A DNA stretch of 64,000 nucleotides from Mechercharimyces sp. CAU 1602 (GTDB taxonomy: Bacteria > Bacillota > Bacilli > Thermoactinomycetales > JANTPT01). The translations under genes were made by a program, and so were the position numbers. The stretch covers positions 2,063,336 to 2,127,335 of the forward strand of contig NZ_JANTPT010000001.1 in NCBI RefSeq assembly GCF_024753565.1. Reading direction: 5' to 3'. This document shows, in pieces, positions 47,666 to 57,069 of the stretch; position 1 is the stretch's first letter, and every line of letters starts with the position of its first letter. A model generated the notes under the pieces. It did not search any database, was not told the origin of the DNA, and saw only the letters and a list, made by a program, of their open reading frames with translations.

Positions 47666-47914
47666 ATTTTAAAAACCCTCCTCGGTTCTTCTCAAAATGA
47701 TACAGTATGTATCCCCTAAAACCCAACCTCTATTCTACCCTAAGTAACAACTTTCACTCAAACAAAAACCACCCTTTATTAGAGAACAGAAAGCAAAACT
47801 ACTATTTTTTGGTGGTACGTGTTATGCTCATATAAAGATTATAGGCTCTATATTTTAAAGAATCTCTATATAGAAGAGGTAGAATCATTATACTTTAGTG
47901 TGGAGGTATCCAAT

Positions 47915-48667
47915 ATGATTGAAATACGCAATGTTAGCAAAACATATCGCGGCTCCAAACACCGCTCCGTCGATTCTTTATCTCTTACCATACAACCAGG
48001 GGAAATCTTTGGCTTCCTCGGCCCCAATGGAGCTGGAAAGACAACAACCATCAGAATGATGACTGGGATCTTAACACCGGATGAAGGAGATATTCAGATA
48101 GCAGGATACTCCATCAGGAAGAATGCTGTAGAGGCCAAACGATATATCGGCTATGTCCCTGATTCTCCTGAGCCATATGATCGGCTCACCGGCATGGAGT
48201 ATATCAACTTTATCGCTGATATCTACCATGTAACAGTAGAAGAGCGCAAACAGCGACTTCCTCAACTATTACAAAAATTTCGTATGGAAGATGCAGTCCA
48301 CCATTTTATCCATAGTTACTCACGTGGCATGAAACAAAAAGTCACCCTCATCGCCACCCTCCTTCATCAACCTCAACTATGGATTTTAGATGAGCCGATG
48401 GTGGGACTAGATCCTCAGGCAGCGCTCACACTTAAAGAGATGATGCGCCAGTATCGCGCTCTCCAACACTCCGTCTTTATCTCCACTCATGTGCTCGAAG
48501 TTGCCGAAAAACTGTGCGATCGCATCGGAATAATTGATAAAGGGCGCCTTATCGCTGTCGGTACCTTAAATGAATTACAACAAGGACAAGGCAATATGAT
48601 TGAAGACCACGCCACATTAGAGCAGTTATTTATTCAACTTACAAACGATGACTCTATCGCAGGATGA
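47915..48667 (+). CDS. ABC transporter ATP-binding protein
   Basis: The 250-residue ATPase has Walker A GPNGAGKTTTIR near residue 41, the signature HSYSRGMKQKVTLIATLL near 135 and Walker B LWILDEPMVGLDPQA. The H-loop is FISTHVLE. GGAGG lies before the ATG at 47915; the frame opens earlier without a site. It works with the permease that follows, of the ABC-2 exporter type. Substrate unknown. Confidence 0.92.
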   Translation: MIEIRNVSKTYRGSKHRSVDSLSLTIQPGEIFGFLGPNGAGKTTTIRMMTGILTPDEGDIQIAGYSIRKNAVEAKRYIGYVPDSPEPYDRLTGMEYINFIADIYHVTVEERKQRLPQLLQKFRMEDAVHHFIHSYSRGMKQKVTLIATLLHQPQLWILDEPMVGLDPQAALTLKEMMRQYRALQHSVFISTHVLEVAEKLCDRIGIIDKGRLIAVGTLNELQQGQGNMIEDHATLEQLFIQLTNDDSIAG

Positions 48668-48717
48668 TCTATTCCCTCATCTACTCGTGACTCATTAAGC
48701 AAAGGAGTATGGCTGAC

Positions 48718-50364
48718 ATGTCCACCTTTATCCCCTTACTTAAACATACTTTACGCAATCAATACCCACTCCGCTATATAAAGTACCGCCTCTTCACGAA
48801 GAAAAACTTCACTGCTGAAGCTCTTTCTGGAATTTCCATTATTTTCTTTATTCTCATGTCACAACTTTTTATCATTCCACTCTCACTTACCCTCTACACA
48901 TGGCTCGCTGCTATTAATCAGGAAGAAGCTATGCTGAGTGGAATCGTCGTTCTCCACCAAATAACTACGTTCTGTCTTGCTCTACTCTTCGTATATAACA
49001 GTTTATACCATAATAAAAACCATGATTCTTATTTAAGCATGCCTGTCTCTCCCCTTCAAGTGCTAGGCGTGAAATTTGTTGGGATGTGGCTTCATGAAAT
49101 CACCAGTCTACTACCTTTCTTCCTTCCTCCACTCCTCATTTATGGAATATTAAGTGATAGCGGATGGAGCTACTTTATCACCATGGGCATCGTTTATCTG
49201 CTATTGCCGCTTTTCCCTCTTGCGTTAGCTGCTTCTATAATTATGTTTCTCATGCGAATCATTCCATTTCAACGTATAGGCACCTGGGCCGCAGTTCTTA
49301 CTCCTATTCTGGCCATGGGCGTCTATCTCGCTTTCTTTCAACATTCACCAAACACCAACGGTATCGGAGCGTCGTCCATTGGGCAATGGCTAACAAATGA
49401 ACATCATCTTGTCACCCTACTTGGAGAGTGGTTTCCTCCGAGTTTATGGGCTGCCACTGCACTTTCCAATCCATCGTTAGCCGCTCTTCCCGCCTGGGGA
49501 GGATGGATACTTTTTCAAATTTCATCTGTATTTCTCTATCTTAAGCTAGGACATTTTTTTTACATACCCAGTCTGAGGCGTAATCATGAGTCATCTCCAC
49601 AACCACGCAAACCAAAAGCAGAGAAGCAAACACATCAATCGATGCTCTCTCCTACCTTCTCTCTCTTTTGGAGGGAATGGAAAATGTATTATCGCACGCC
49701 CGTTTTTCTAGTCAATACGCTTTTAATGCCATTTATGTTATTTGCATTTATGGTTCTCCCGCAACTACGAAAGCCAACCGATCTCCCTCAAGCCCCCAGT
49801 GAGTGGGAGTGGGCAACCTGGATCATTACTGTCATAATGGTCTACCTAACAAGTGTAAATGGCGCATCTTACTCTGCAGTATCCAGGGAAGGACCTTTTT
49901 TTACGTTCACCAGATCACTACCCATTTCAGGGAAAGAGTGGATCCAAGCGAAGTGGCTTCATCTCATGATTCTAAATAGCAGCTTTATCACCATTACCTT
50001 GTTGGTAATTACACTCTTTCTCGGTGCATCCCCTGTCGACATCGTTTGGATCTGGCTCCTCTCTCTACTCAGTGGGGCGCTCTCAACACATTTAGGGATT
50101 TTTATTGATCTTTCCTCCCCCAAATTGGACTGGATCAATCCTAAAGATGCTACCAATAAAAATTTCAACGGTCTAACGATGATGATCCTAACCACCATCA
50201 TACTCATCGTTTTCGGATCACTGGTTGGGTTGTTATACTGGCTCCTTCTTCCAGCATGGGTTGTTAAGAGTACCTCTATCCTCCTCCTCATTGCAATAAA
50301 CTATGGCTTTTGGAGAGGGTTACTTCAACAAGCAGAAAGAGCCTTTACTCGCATAGAAAGATAG
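48718..50364 (+). CDS. ABC-2 type permease
   Basis: The 548-residue membrane protein has about 12 hydrophobic segments, with a soluble loop near 290-320 (SPQPRKPKAEKQTHQSM). It is like the large permease partners of YthP/SkfF-type exporters. The ATG at 48718 has AAAGGAG at suitable distance; the ATG at 48709 is too close. It follows the ATPase gene by about 50 bases and shares its transcript. Confidence 0.85.
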   Translation: MSTFIPLLKHTLRNQYPLRYIKYRLFTKKNFTAEALSGISIIFFILMSQLFIIPLSLTLYTWLAAINQEEAMLSGIVVLHQITTFCLALLFVYNSLYHNKNHDSYLSMPVSPLQVLGVKFVGMWLHEITSLLPFFLPPLLIYGILSDSGWSYFITMGIVYLLLPLFPLALAASIIMFLMRIIPFQRIGTWAAVLTPILAMGVYLAFFQHSPNTNGIGASSIGQWLTNEHHLVTLLGEWFPPSLWAATALSNPSLAALPAWGGWILFQISSVFLYLKLGHFFYIPSLRRNHESSPQPRKPKAEKQTHQSMLSPTFSLFWREWKMYYRTPVFLVNTLLMPFMLFAFMVLPQLRKPTDLPQAPSEWEWATWIITVIMVYLTSVNGASYSAVSREGPFFTFTRSLPISGKEWIQAKWLHLMILNSSFITITLLVITLFLGASPVDIVWIWLLSLLSGALSTHLGIFIDLSSPKLDWINPKDATNKNFNGLTMMILTTIILIVFGSLVGLLYWLLLPAWVVKSTSILLLIAINYGFWRGLLQQAERAFTRIER

Positions 50365-50368
50365 ACCC

Positions 50369-50407
50369 AACGTAGAGGAGCCAATTCTGTGATTGCTCCT
50401 CTACGTT
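50369..50407. terminator. Terminator between the ABC permease and acyP
   Basis: AACGTAGAGGAGC and GCTCCTCTACGTT form a 13-base stem; T follows on the plus strand. It may serve both convergent genes. Confidence 0.85.
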
Positions 50408-50682
50408 TTCACTTCAAACCCCTTTAGCACCCGCTCCACTCTACGTGTATGAATCGTCAAATCACTCACACGCGCTAAGAGTGGACCTTTCCTCATTCGT
50501 CGCAAAAAGCGGTCTACCTTCTCCTGCTCCCCCTGCACAAAAATCTCCACTGTCCCTTCAGGTAGATTACGCACCCAGCCCTTCACCCCTAATTGGCGTG
50601 CCACTCTAACAGTATATTTACGAAAGCCCACCCCTTGCACTTTCCCATGCACAATAATATGATAACCGATCACAACCTTCAT
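50401..50682 (-). CDS. acyP: Acylphosphatase
   Basis: The 93-residue enzyme hydrolyses acyl phosphates. The catalytic Arg21 is in VQGVGFRKYT and Asn39 in GWVRNLPEGTVEIFVQG, the two signatures of the family. GAGGGGATG-like site before the ATG. Standard length. Confidence 0.93.
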   Translation of the reverse strand: MKVVIGYHIIVHGKVQGVGFRKYTVRVARQLGVKGWVRNLPEGTVEIFVQGEQEKVDRFLRRMRKGPLLARVSDLTIHTRRVERVLKGFEVKT

Positions 50683-51088
50683 CCCCTCCTCTTATGCTAG
50701 TCTTTTTCTTCTTCATTCATAACAGTAAATCCTATGCATCTATTTCCCACTCTCGTTCCAACAAAACCCCATTCTCCCCTACTAACACCTTCTCAAAATA
50801 GGATAGGCCTTTGGCCTTTACAGCTCATCTGTTTTAAATCTCTATATAAAAACTCGCTTCGCCACTTTCTAAACAACTGTATGTTGATACGAAATCAAAG
50901 GAAATTCCGCTTAAAATAAGTCAAGCGTTGTAGTAAAGATACAAACATGTTTTTAGTAATTGAATATAGTAATTGTATCGCAAATGACAAAAAGAGAGTA
51001 GAGAGCATTCTGAAATGAGTGTCCCCTCCCCTACCATATGGACCCCTATAGCAATCATGTACCTTTAATTAAACGGAGGTGAAGCCAT
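50683..51088. other. Intergenic interval without recognised gene
   Basis: About 400 bases between acyP and the interrupted protease gene. Frames are short, and I see no RNA or operator motif. AACGGAGG at 51073-51080 belongs to the protease start. Confidence 0.5.
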
Positions 51089-52018
51089 ATGCTACCACAC
51101 AAATGAAGAGGAATCATTTACCCCTTTTTCGGTCGACAGCGACGCAGAATTTCTCTTTCTTTATACTTGATATTTTTACCTCTACTCTTCCTAAGCGTAT
51201 TATTCGATCAGAGCGAAGACCCCGCTACCTTTTATCTATCATCTTCTTCTCTAAATGATATTTCTCTGATTCCCCCACACATCTCTTCCTCTTCGCCTCC
51301 GCTCTTACTCTATTCGGCTCCCTTTCCCATACTCCCCGCCTTTACGTCAGATGACCAGCGCCGTCTGACAAACGCTCAAACTAACCAGTTCCCATACAGT
51401 GCTGTCGTCCTCCTCCGCCTTCAAAATAACCAGGGAGAATGGTACTCTTGCTCCGGATGGTATATCGACTCCAATTCAATTGTCACCGCCGCCCATTGCG
51501 TCTATGATACCTATGAAAATGAATATTTCCGCATCGCTCTCATCATACCGGCAACTGATCAAGAGCAACCACCTTGCGAGATAGAGTATAGCCGCCAATT
51601 TTATGTTACCCGCTCTTGGCAAGCAGCTCAGCCTCAAGAGCCGGGGAAAGTCCCTTATGAAGCTGTGGCAGAAGATTATGCCATCATTAATGTAGCAACC
51701 TCACATCCGAGTTGGCTAGCCATTACTAGCCCCATTCCGAACGCCCCCTTGTTCACTGCCGGTTACCCCGCCGCACTAAAAAAGGAGCGCATGGTTACTA
51801 ACTCCGGGCAACTGATGGTGATAAATCGTATGAATCAAATTATTCATCACAATGCCTATGTAGGCAACGGAATGAGTGGTGGGCCCATCTTGATATACAC
51901 AGATTCCACTTGGAAAGTTGTTAGTATTAACAGCACGAGAAGATGGGGTCCACTTTTAGATAGCTGGGCTATCAACACCCTTTTAGAATGGGCCCAAAAA
52001 AACGACCAAAAAAAGTAG
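51089..52018 (+). pseudogene. Trypsin-like secreted serine protease gene with in-frame stop at codon 6
   Basis: An ATG at 51089 with a strong ACGGAGGTG site opens MLPHK and then TGA (51104-51106). The same frame continues open, with RGIIYPFFGRQRRRISLSLY then LIFLPLLFLSVLF, a good signal peptide, and a trypsin/V8-like protease to 52018. His is in SIVTAAHCVYD, Asp in AEDYAIINVA and Ser in GNGMSGGPILI, so the catalytic domain is intact. A TTG at 51167 would give 283 residues but lacks a ribosome site and the basic part of the signal peptide. I call it a pseudogene by the stop; read-through, an alternative start or a base error are not excluded. Confidence 0.55.
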
Positions 52019-52087
52019 CCTATCCACCATGTAGGGCTACCTTTTCTCTATCGCCACCTCCCATTATTAGCTCTCTTTACTCACTAC

Positions 52088-52345
52088 CTAATTCTCATCT
52101 CCTCGTGGAGCAACAGGACCGACCGGTCCAGGCGGAGCGATAGGACCGGGTGGAGAAACAGGGGCAGGCAGAAGTGGGCCCACCACGGGTCCAGGACCAA
52201 TATTGGGGACAGTAGGTGGATCTCTAAGGAAATCTCCCGGAGAATCTGTCGATTTGCTTACCACATTTAAGGTTGTTCCTATGTTTAATGAACCTGCATC
52301 ACTCACCGAACTTATGCTCAAGGAGAACACCATTACACGAAACAC
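52088..52345 (-). CDS. GerP-like spore germination protein with PGP-rich tail
   Basis: The 85-residue ORF begins at GTG 52345 (MFRVMVFSLSISSVSDAGSL) or ATG 52333, with NIGTTLNVVSKSTD as in the small GerPB/GerPF-type proteins of the spore coat. The tail is rich in Pro and Gly (for example GPGPVVGPLLPAPVSPPGP) and ends VAPRGDEN. No strong ribosome site is seen. It has no other gerP genes near it. It may be part of the spore coat and affect nutrient access, by homology only. Confidence 0.5.
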   Translation of the reverse strand: MFRVMVFSLSISSVSDAGSLNIGTTLNVVSKSTDSPGDFLRDPPTVPNIGPGPVVGPLLPAPVSPPGPIAPPGPVGPVAPRGDEN

Positions 52346-52579
52346 ACGCTACACCGCTTTATCTCGGAAGGTAGACCTTCACTACATGTAATAGGATGTG
52401 ACATCACCATATTGAGCATCATCCTCTCCTATTCTATATATATCACCTATTTCACAAAAAATCCCCCATCCTCCATCAGCCTAGCATACAATTTTTCTGA
52501 TGTAGTATAAACACCTCTTCCCTCTTCACCTTACAGTGCGTATAGTATCGTAACATCAGTGGAGAAAAGGGTGATCTCA

Positions 52580-52912
52580 ATGCCAAGTCTCTCAAGGGAT
52601 ATCCAAGAGCTTTTAAGGCAAATGAATGACTTGATCAAACAGAGCATTTGGTTACAATCTGTAGGAGCCAAAGTGGCCACTTTAGGTGAAAGCAAACTAT
52701 CCTCTTCTTCATCTAGAGAAAAAAAGGATGGAGATATCCTTATTACTTTGGGTCATTCTATCCAATACACCGCCCATGCTATTCAAACCGTGCTACTTAA
52801 GGAACATCGTAAGCTTTCCCAACAGAGTGAGCATATTGATTTACATGCTCTAGAATCATGGTTACAATACGTACGCAAACTTTTTCATTCAATCAGTAAA
52901 AAAAGATCATAA
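52580..52912 (+). CDS. Small hypothetical helical protein
   Basis: The 110-residue product starts MPSLSRDIQELLRQMNDLIK, with AAGGGTG seven bases before the ATG at 52580. Helices around a Ser-rich linker (KLSSSSSREKKDGD) and a basic C-terminus are seen. No membrane segment or known family is recognised. It stands alone between the GerP-like gene and the thioesterase. Confidence 0.55.
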   Translation: MPSLSRDIQELLRQMNDLIKQSIWLQSVGAKVATLGESKLSSSSSREKKDGDILITLGHSIQYTAHAIQTVLLKEHRKLSQQSEHIDLHALESWLQYVRKLFHSISKKRS

Positions 52913-53003
52913 TTCCATCCACACATCCTTTTTGTTGTCCAGGCTTTTTATAGGCTCATTATGATAAAATAAACCTATAACACAGCAAATCGGAGGGATA
53001 TCC

Positions 53004-53414
53004 ATGAATTTTCAAGTAGATAGCTGGTCCCAACTCTCAACTGAAACCTTGGCAACCACACTTGGAATCGAACTAAAGCTAATCGAAGACGAAAAGGTCA
53101 TCATGACCATGCCTGTAGGTCCAAATACTCGTCAACCGATGGGCATTTTACACGGAGGTGCCTCTGTCGCACTAGCAGAAACCGCCGCTAGCATCGGCGG
53201 ATACAACCTTGCTCAAAAACAAGGGAAAGTTGCTGTTGGACAAGAGATCAATGCCAATCATCTCCGTCCCAAGTTGGAAGGAATCGTTACCGCCACAGCT
53301 ACACTCATACACAGCGGACGCAAGTCGATGGTATGGGAAATACATATCACAGATGAACAGGAAAAACTAATCTGCATCTCCCGCTGTACACTTGCCGTGA
53401 TTGATCCAATGTAA
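53004..53414 (+). CDS. PaaI-type hot-dog thioesterase
   Basis: The 136-residue protein hydrolyses acyl-CoA thioesters. Motifs: QPMGILHGGASVALAETAAS (the HGG and catalytic Glu) and GQEINANHLRPK. It is of the YuxO/MenI type; MenI acts on DHNA-CoA in menaquinone synthesis, but no men gene is near and the symbol is not given. CGGAGGG before ATG. Confidence 0.88.
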   Translation: MNFQVDSWSQLSTETLATTLGIELKLIEDEKVIMTMPVGPNTRQPMGILHGGASVALAETAASIGGYNLAQKQGKVAVGQEINANHLRPKLEGIVTATATLIHSGRKSMVWEIHITDEQEKLICISRCTLAVIDPM

Positions 53415-53490
53415 TACTTTCTTCTCTACCACTAGCGGAGCGATCCCCCAACTTCCCTTTGCATTCCATTAACCTTACGGAGGCGTTACC

Positions 53491-55305
53491 ATGAATAAAA
53501 AAACTCGGCAAATCATTCCATTAAGACGCTATCTTGGTGTGCGCGCAGCGCATGCTCCTTCTTACTCTGCTGACGATCAAACTCTCTATTTCCTCAGTAA
53601 CTTAACAGGATTTTCGCAAGTGTGGAGCAAATCACCTGCCAATCCATGGCCACAGCAGATTACCTTTTTTCTCGATCGTGTGCTGGGAGTACATGCCTCA
53701 CCCAGAGGAGAGTATATCTGCGTAAGTGCAGATCAAGGTGGGAATGAGCGGGCCCAATTGTTCCTCATGAATACTGAAGGGTCAGAGAATAAAAACCTTA
53801 CTCAAGACCCCCATCACATCTATCACTTTGGGGCATGGTCTCCAGATGGACTCCAATTTACATACAGCAGTAATAAACGTGACGGGCAACATTTCGACCT
53901 CTATCTCTATGATGTGCATACGGACTCCCACCGCACACTCTTTACAAGCGATCATACCAATTATGCCAGTCGTTTTAGTCCCGATCAGCGCTATATTCTC
54001 TTTTCACGCTCCCATACCAATATGACCAATGACCTCTTCCTTCTCGATCTGACGAGCGGCAAGCATGAACGAATCACTTCTTTTGCCGAAAATGATACAC
54101 AGTATCGTATGCCACATTTCTCCCCTGACGGTGATTTGCTCTATCTACTCTCCAACCGCAACAGTCAATTTCTCCGTGTCGCTGCTTACCACTTACAGAC
54201 AAAACAGTGGGTATGGCTTACAGACGATCAGTGGGATGCCGAACACTTATCCCTTTCACGCAATGGTCAGTACCTCGCTTTTGCCGTTAACGAAGGAGGC
54301 ACTTCACGCCTTCATATTATTAACTGTGAAACTTCGAAACGGATCACGCTTCCTTCCACCCCAGCAGGTGTAATCTCGGAACTTACATGGAATCACCAAA
54401 GTAATTCATTAGCCTTTACTCTCAGTAGCCCAAGTCATGCGACAGAGATATGGACAATCCAGATGAATGGAAACCAGTTAGAGCGGGCCACATACGCTTC
54501 CATCTCTGGCGTCCCTGCAAGTACTTATATCGAGCCGGAACTCATTCATTATCCCTCTTTCGATGGACTGGAGATCCCTGCTTTTTATTATCGACCCTCT
54601 CATGTCAAGGGGCCTTATCCTGTTCTCGTATATGTTCATGGCGGTCCAGAGTCACAAAGTCGCAACGGCTTTAATAGCCTCCTTCAATACTTCCTCCAGC
54701 TGGGGATGGCAATCCTTGTACCTAACGTGCGAGGGAGTTCGGGATACGGACGTACCTACGTCCACCTCGATGATGTAAGAAAGCGTATGGACTCTGTCGC
54801 TGATCTTAATGCAGGCGTCGATTGGCTCATTTCTAAAGGAAACGCTAATCGAGATGCGATTGCTGTGATGGGCGGAAGTTATGGTGGCTTCATGGTTCTC
54901 GCCGCCCTAACCCACTATCCCGAACGCTGGGCTGCGGGAGTAGATGTTGTCGGTATTTCCAATTTCCGCACCTTTATTCAAAATACCAGTTCGTATCGCC
55001 GCCATCTGCGCGAATCAGAGTACGGCAGTATCGAAAAAGATGGTCAGTTTTTCGATCAAATTTCACCAATCCATCACGTAGACCGCATCCAAGCTCCACT
55101 CTTTGTCATTCACGGAGCCAATGATCCTCGTGTCCCTGTAGCAGAAGCAGAGCAAATCGTCACTTCCCTCAAGGAAAGGAAGATGCCCGTCCAATATCTG
55201 CGCTTTGAAGATGAAGGACATGGTCTCGCAAAGTATAAAAACCGCCTCGAAGCATACACCCAAGTAGCAGACTTCCTACAAGAATGGGTAATAAACAAGG
55301 TGTAA
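53491..55305 (+). CDS. S9 family peptidase (prolyl oligopeptidase type)
   Basis: The 604-residue enzyme has an N-terminal seven-blade propeller (FSPDQRYILFS, FSPDGDLLYLLSN etc.) to about residue 330 and an alpha/beta hydrolase domain. Ser463 is in GGSYGGFM, Asp545 in GANDPRVP and His577 in DEGHGL. It resembles YuxL and acylaminoacyl peptidases, which act on short peptides. No signal peptide. ATG with ACGGAGG. Confidence 0.92.
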   Translation: MNKKTRQIIPLRRYLGVRAAHAPSYSADDQTLYFLSNLTGFSQVWSKSPANPWPQQITFFLDRVLGVHASPRGEYICVSADQGGNERAQLFLMNTEGSENKNLTQDPHHIYHFGAWSPDGLQFTYSSNKRDGQHFDLYLYDVHTDSHRTLFTSDHTNYASRFSPDQRYILFSRSHTNMTNDLFLLDLTSGKHERITSFAENDTQYRMPHFSPDGDLLYLLSNRNSQFLRVAAYHLQTKQWVWLTDDQWDAEHLSLSRNGQYLAFAVNEGGTSRLHIINCETSKRITLPSTPAGVISELTWNHQSNSLAFTLSSPSHATEIWTIQMNGNQLERATYASISGVPASTYIEPELIHYPSFDGLEIPAFYYRPSHVKGPYPVLVYVHGGPESQSRNGFNSLLQYFLQLGMAILVPNVRGSSGYGRTYVHLDDVRKRMDSVADLNAGVDWLISKGNANRDAIAVMGGSYGGFMVLAALTHYPERWAAGVDVVGISNFRTFIQNTSSYRRHLRESEYGSIEKDGQFFDQISPIHHVDRIQAPLFVIHGANDPRVPVAEAEQIVTSLKERKMPVQYLRFEDEGHGLAKYKNRLEAYTQVADFLQEWVINKV

Positions 55306-55319
55306 GAAGTATGTAACAA

Positions 55320-55345
55320 GCCCTCATCCAGATGGATGAGGGCTA
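55320..55345 (+). terminator. Terminator of the S9 peptidase gene
   Basis: GCCCTCATCC and GGATGAGGGC pair over a four-base loop, then a T-poor tail. Confidence 0.65.
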
Positions 55346-55446
55346 CTCTTAATTAGAGATATCTTTATATCATTTCTCGGGAAATGCTTTTAGGGAACAA
55401 TATTTCTCCTCTATCCCAGTAACGATAAAGCATTCCTAGTTAAACA

Positions 55447-56223
55447 TCATATTCCGATCAACCCTTTAGAGTTATCGATAATAAACTGACGGATCGTCGC
55501 TTCTGCTTTTTCCACCGTCGCTAACTGATCAGCGGTAAACGCAAAACGCCCCTTCTTCTCATCTAAATCCAACTTATCCGCCAGATAGCCTTCTAAGCCC
55601 GCCGTGCGCTTATCCAACTCAAAAAATCCTTCTATACGGCTTTGAGTCGCCCCTGGTTGAAAATTGAACACAATCTCATCATACTTCCCTTTCAACCACT
55701 CCGTCGGATAAAACTGAATGATTTGCGCTGAGCCATGTCGACGACCCGTATATCCTTCCCCGATATGACGAAAACCGAGACGTGTGAAACCATCCATAAA
55801 GTTTTTCAACAATCCAGCGGGCAGTACGTTGATATAGTCACGGTCTTTCGCATCCATACCTTTCTCAATCTCCAAATTGGTCAGAAAATAATACTTCGTG
55901 TTAATAGATGAGACGGGTAAATATTCTGGGCAGATGAAAGAAAAAGGGAACGTTTGTTCTTCTGAAGCTTGCACAGTAAATGGGCTTTTTACGATCGGAA
56001 TCGTATCCACCCGTTCATCCACATTCATCACCTGATCTCCCATAGAGAAATGAGACTGTACACAAAAATGAACAGATAAATATTCCATGCGCTGTTCCAC
56101 TTCTCCACCCTGAAGTCTTATTTCTCCTGTGACCTCTTCACCCATCGTGACATGATCTTGATCCAACACGAGATCAATTTTAGCCGCGCCAATTCCGAGT
56201 GATGCTAGCATCGTTTTAAACAT
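55447..56223 (-). CDS. spo0M: Sporulation control protein Spo0M
   Basis: The 258-residue protein is arrestin-like and is known to influence the start of sporulation in Bacillus. It starts MFKTMLASLGIGAAKIDLVL and has VTMGEEVTGEIRLQGGEVEQ and FPFSFICPEYLPVSSINTKY as in Spo0M. The C-terminus is a helix with IDNSKGLIGI. Own ribosome site (GGAG). Cytosolic, no enzyme motif. Confidence 0.92.
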   Translation of the reverse strand: MFKTMLASLGIGAAKIDLVLDQDHVTMGEEVTGEIRLQGGEVEQRMEYLSVHFCVQSHFSMGDQVMNVDERVDTIPIVKSPFTVQASEEQTFPFSFICPEYLPVSSINTKYYFLTNLEIEKGMDAKDRDYINVLPAGLLKNFMDGFTRLGFRHIGEGYTGRRHGSAQIIQFYPTEWLKGKYDEIVFNFQPGATQSRIEGFFELDKRTAGLEGYLADKLDLDEKKGRFAFTADQLATVEKAEATIRQFIIDNSKGLIGI

Positions 56224-56430
56224 ATGTGATGCTCCTCTCCCCTTTATACCATAATCATAGCATATCTATACGGAAAATTCTAACGTCTATGGTCATTTCT
56301 TTTTGTAATACTCCATCCATATAGCTTTAATCTACAACTTATAGGTCGATATAGTCTCCGAGTGAGAATAGATAAAGGAAGTCATAGAGGAAGGCTCGAC
56401 CGAAAGTTTACCGTATTGAGGAGGACTCTC

Positions 56431-56508
56431 ATGGACAGATGGAGAACCAAACAGCATATCTGGAACAGAAAAGAACAGAGTAAGAAAAGGGGATTAAATA
56501 ATGCTTAG
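56431..56508 (+). CDS. Predicted 25-residue basic leader peptide
   Basis: ATG with a perfect TTGAGGAGG before it (about seven bases). The peptide is MDRWRTKQHIWNRKEQSKKR followed by GLNNA. The stop lies eight bases into the next ORF, so they overlap out of frame. The strength of the site, not the sequence, argues for translation. It may control the next gene by coupling. Confidence 0.45.
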   Translation: MDRWRTKQHIWNRKEQSKKRGLNNA

Positions 56509-56743
56509 AAACATGAGAGCAATCACTTTCTCATCACTTTTGCTGTCACTAGCTATCTTTAGCATCTTCACGCTTACTCAGCATCCCAACATGGAATACA
56601 ATCTTGCACGAATTCAGGTAGAGAGTAACGCTCTTACACTCCAACTGATAAAGTATTACTTAGGAGCGTTTATATCTGTGTTCTCTGTCTTAATTATTTT
56701 TTCGTTCTTCCGAAACAAGTTTTGGGGACTTCCTCAAAAATGA
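56501..56743 (+). CDS. Small two-helix membrane protein
   Basis: The 80-residue ORF starts MLRNMRAITFSSLLLSLAIF and has two hydrophobic helices, residues 7-25 and 50-70, with a polar loop between. AGGGGA is before the ATG. The end is FRNKFWGLPQK. No family is known to me. It overlaps the 25-residue ORF. Confidence 0.55.
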   Translation: MLRNMRAITFSSLLLSLAIFSIFTLTQHPNMEYNLARIQVESNALTLQLIKYYLGAFISVFSVLIIFSFFRNKFWGLPQK

Positions 56744-56903
56744 TCGGTGAAAAAAGAGATTACCTTATGATAAGAATGAAGCGAACATTGTATCACACAA
56801 TGACCACCACGACCGCTTTGAACTAATAATTGTTAATGACGGTCTACTTAGAAGAGCAGATTCCACTGAAGAAAAAGTTGTTCTAGGAGAAATAAGCAAA
56901 TAA
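56742..56903 (+). pseudogene. Possible frameshifted small gene
   Basis: An ATG overlapping the preceding stop (ATGA) opens 28 codons beginning MIGEKRDYLMIRMK. A second frame beginning KKRLPYDKNEANIVSHNDHH stays open to a TAA at 56901 with RFELIIVNDGLLRRADSTEE then KVVLGEISK. A single frameshift could join them. It lies just left of the IS element. The function is unknown, and the fragment may be a relic. Confidence 0.35.
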
Positions 56904-56966
56904 TTTACACTAATATTTTCTAATTTTTATTTCCGTCATAAAAAACCCTTTCCTTCGGAAAAGGCA

Positions 56967-57000
56967 GAGTGTGGAGAAACCGATCATTTTCTCCACACTC
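56967..57000 (+). terminator. Hairpin at the left IS end
   Basis: GAGTGTGGAGAAA and TTTCTCCACACTC form a 13-base stem, followed by TTTCACTTT on the plus strand. It faces into the element and can block read-through from the left. Confidence 0.6.
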
Positions 57001-57069
57001 TTTCACTTTATATAGATGAAAAGGCATTATCTATATCGTCTATTCAAATCAAAAAGTTCTCCCAACCAC

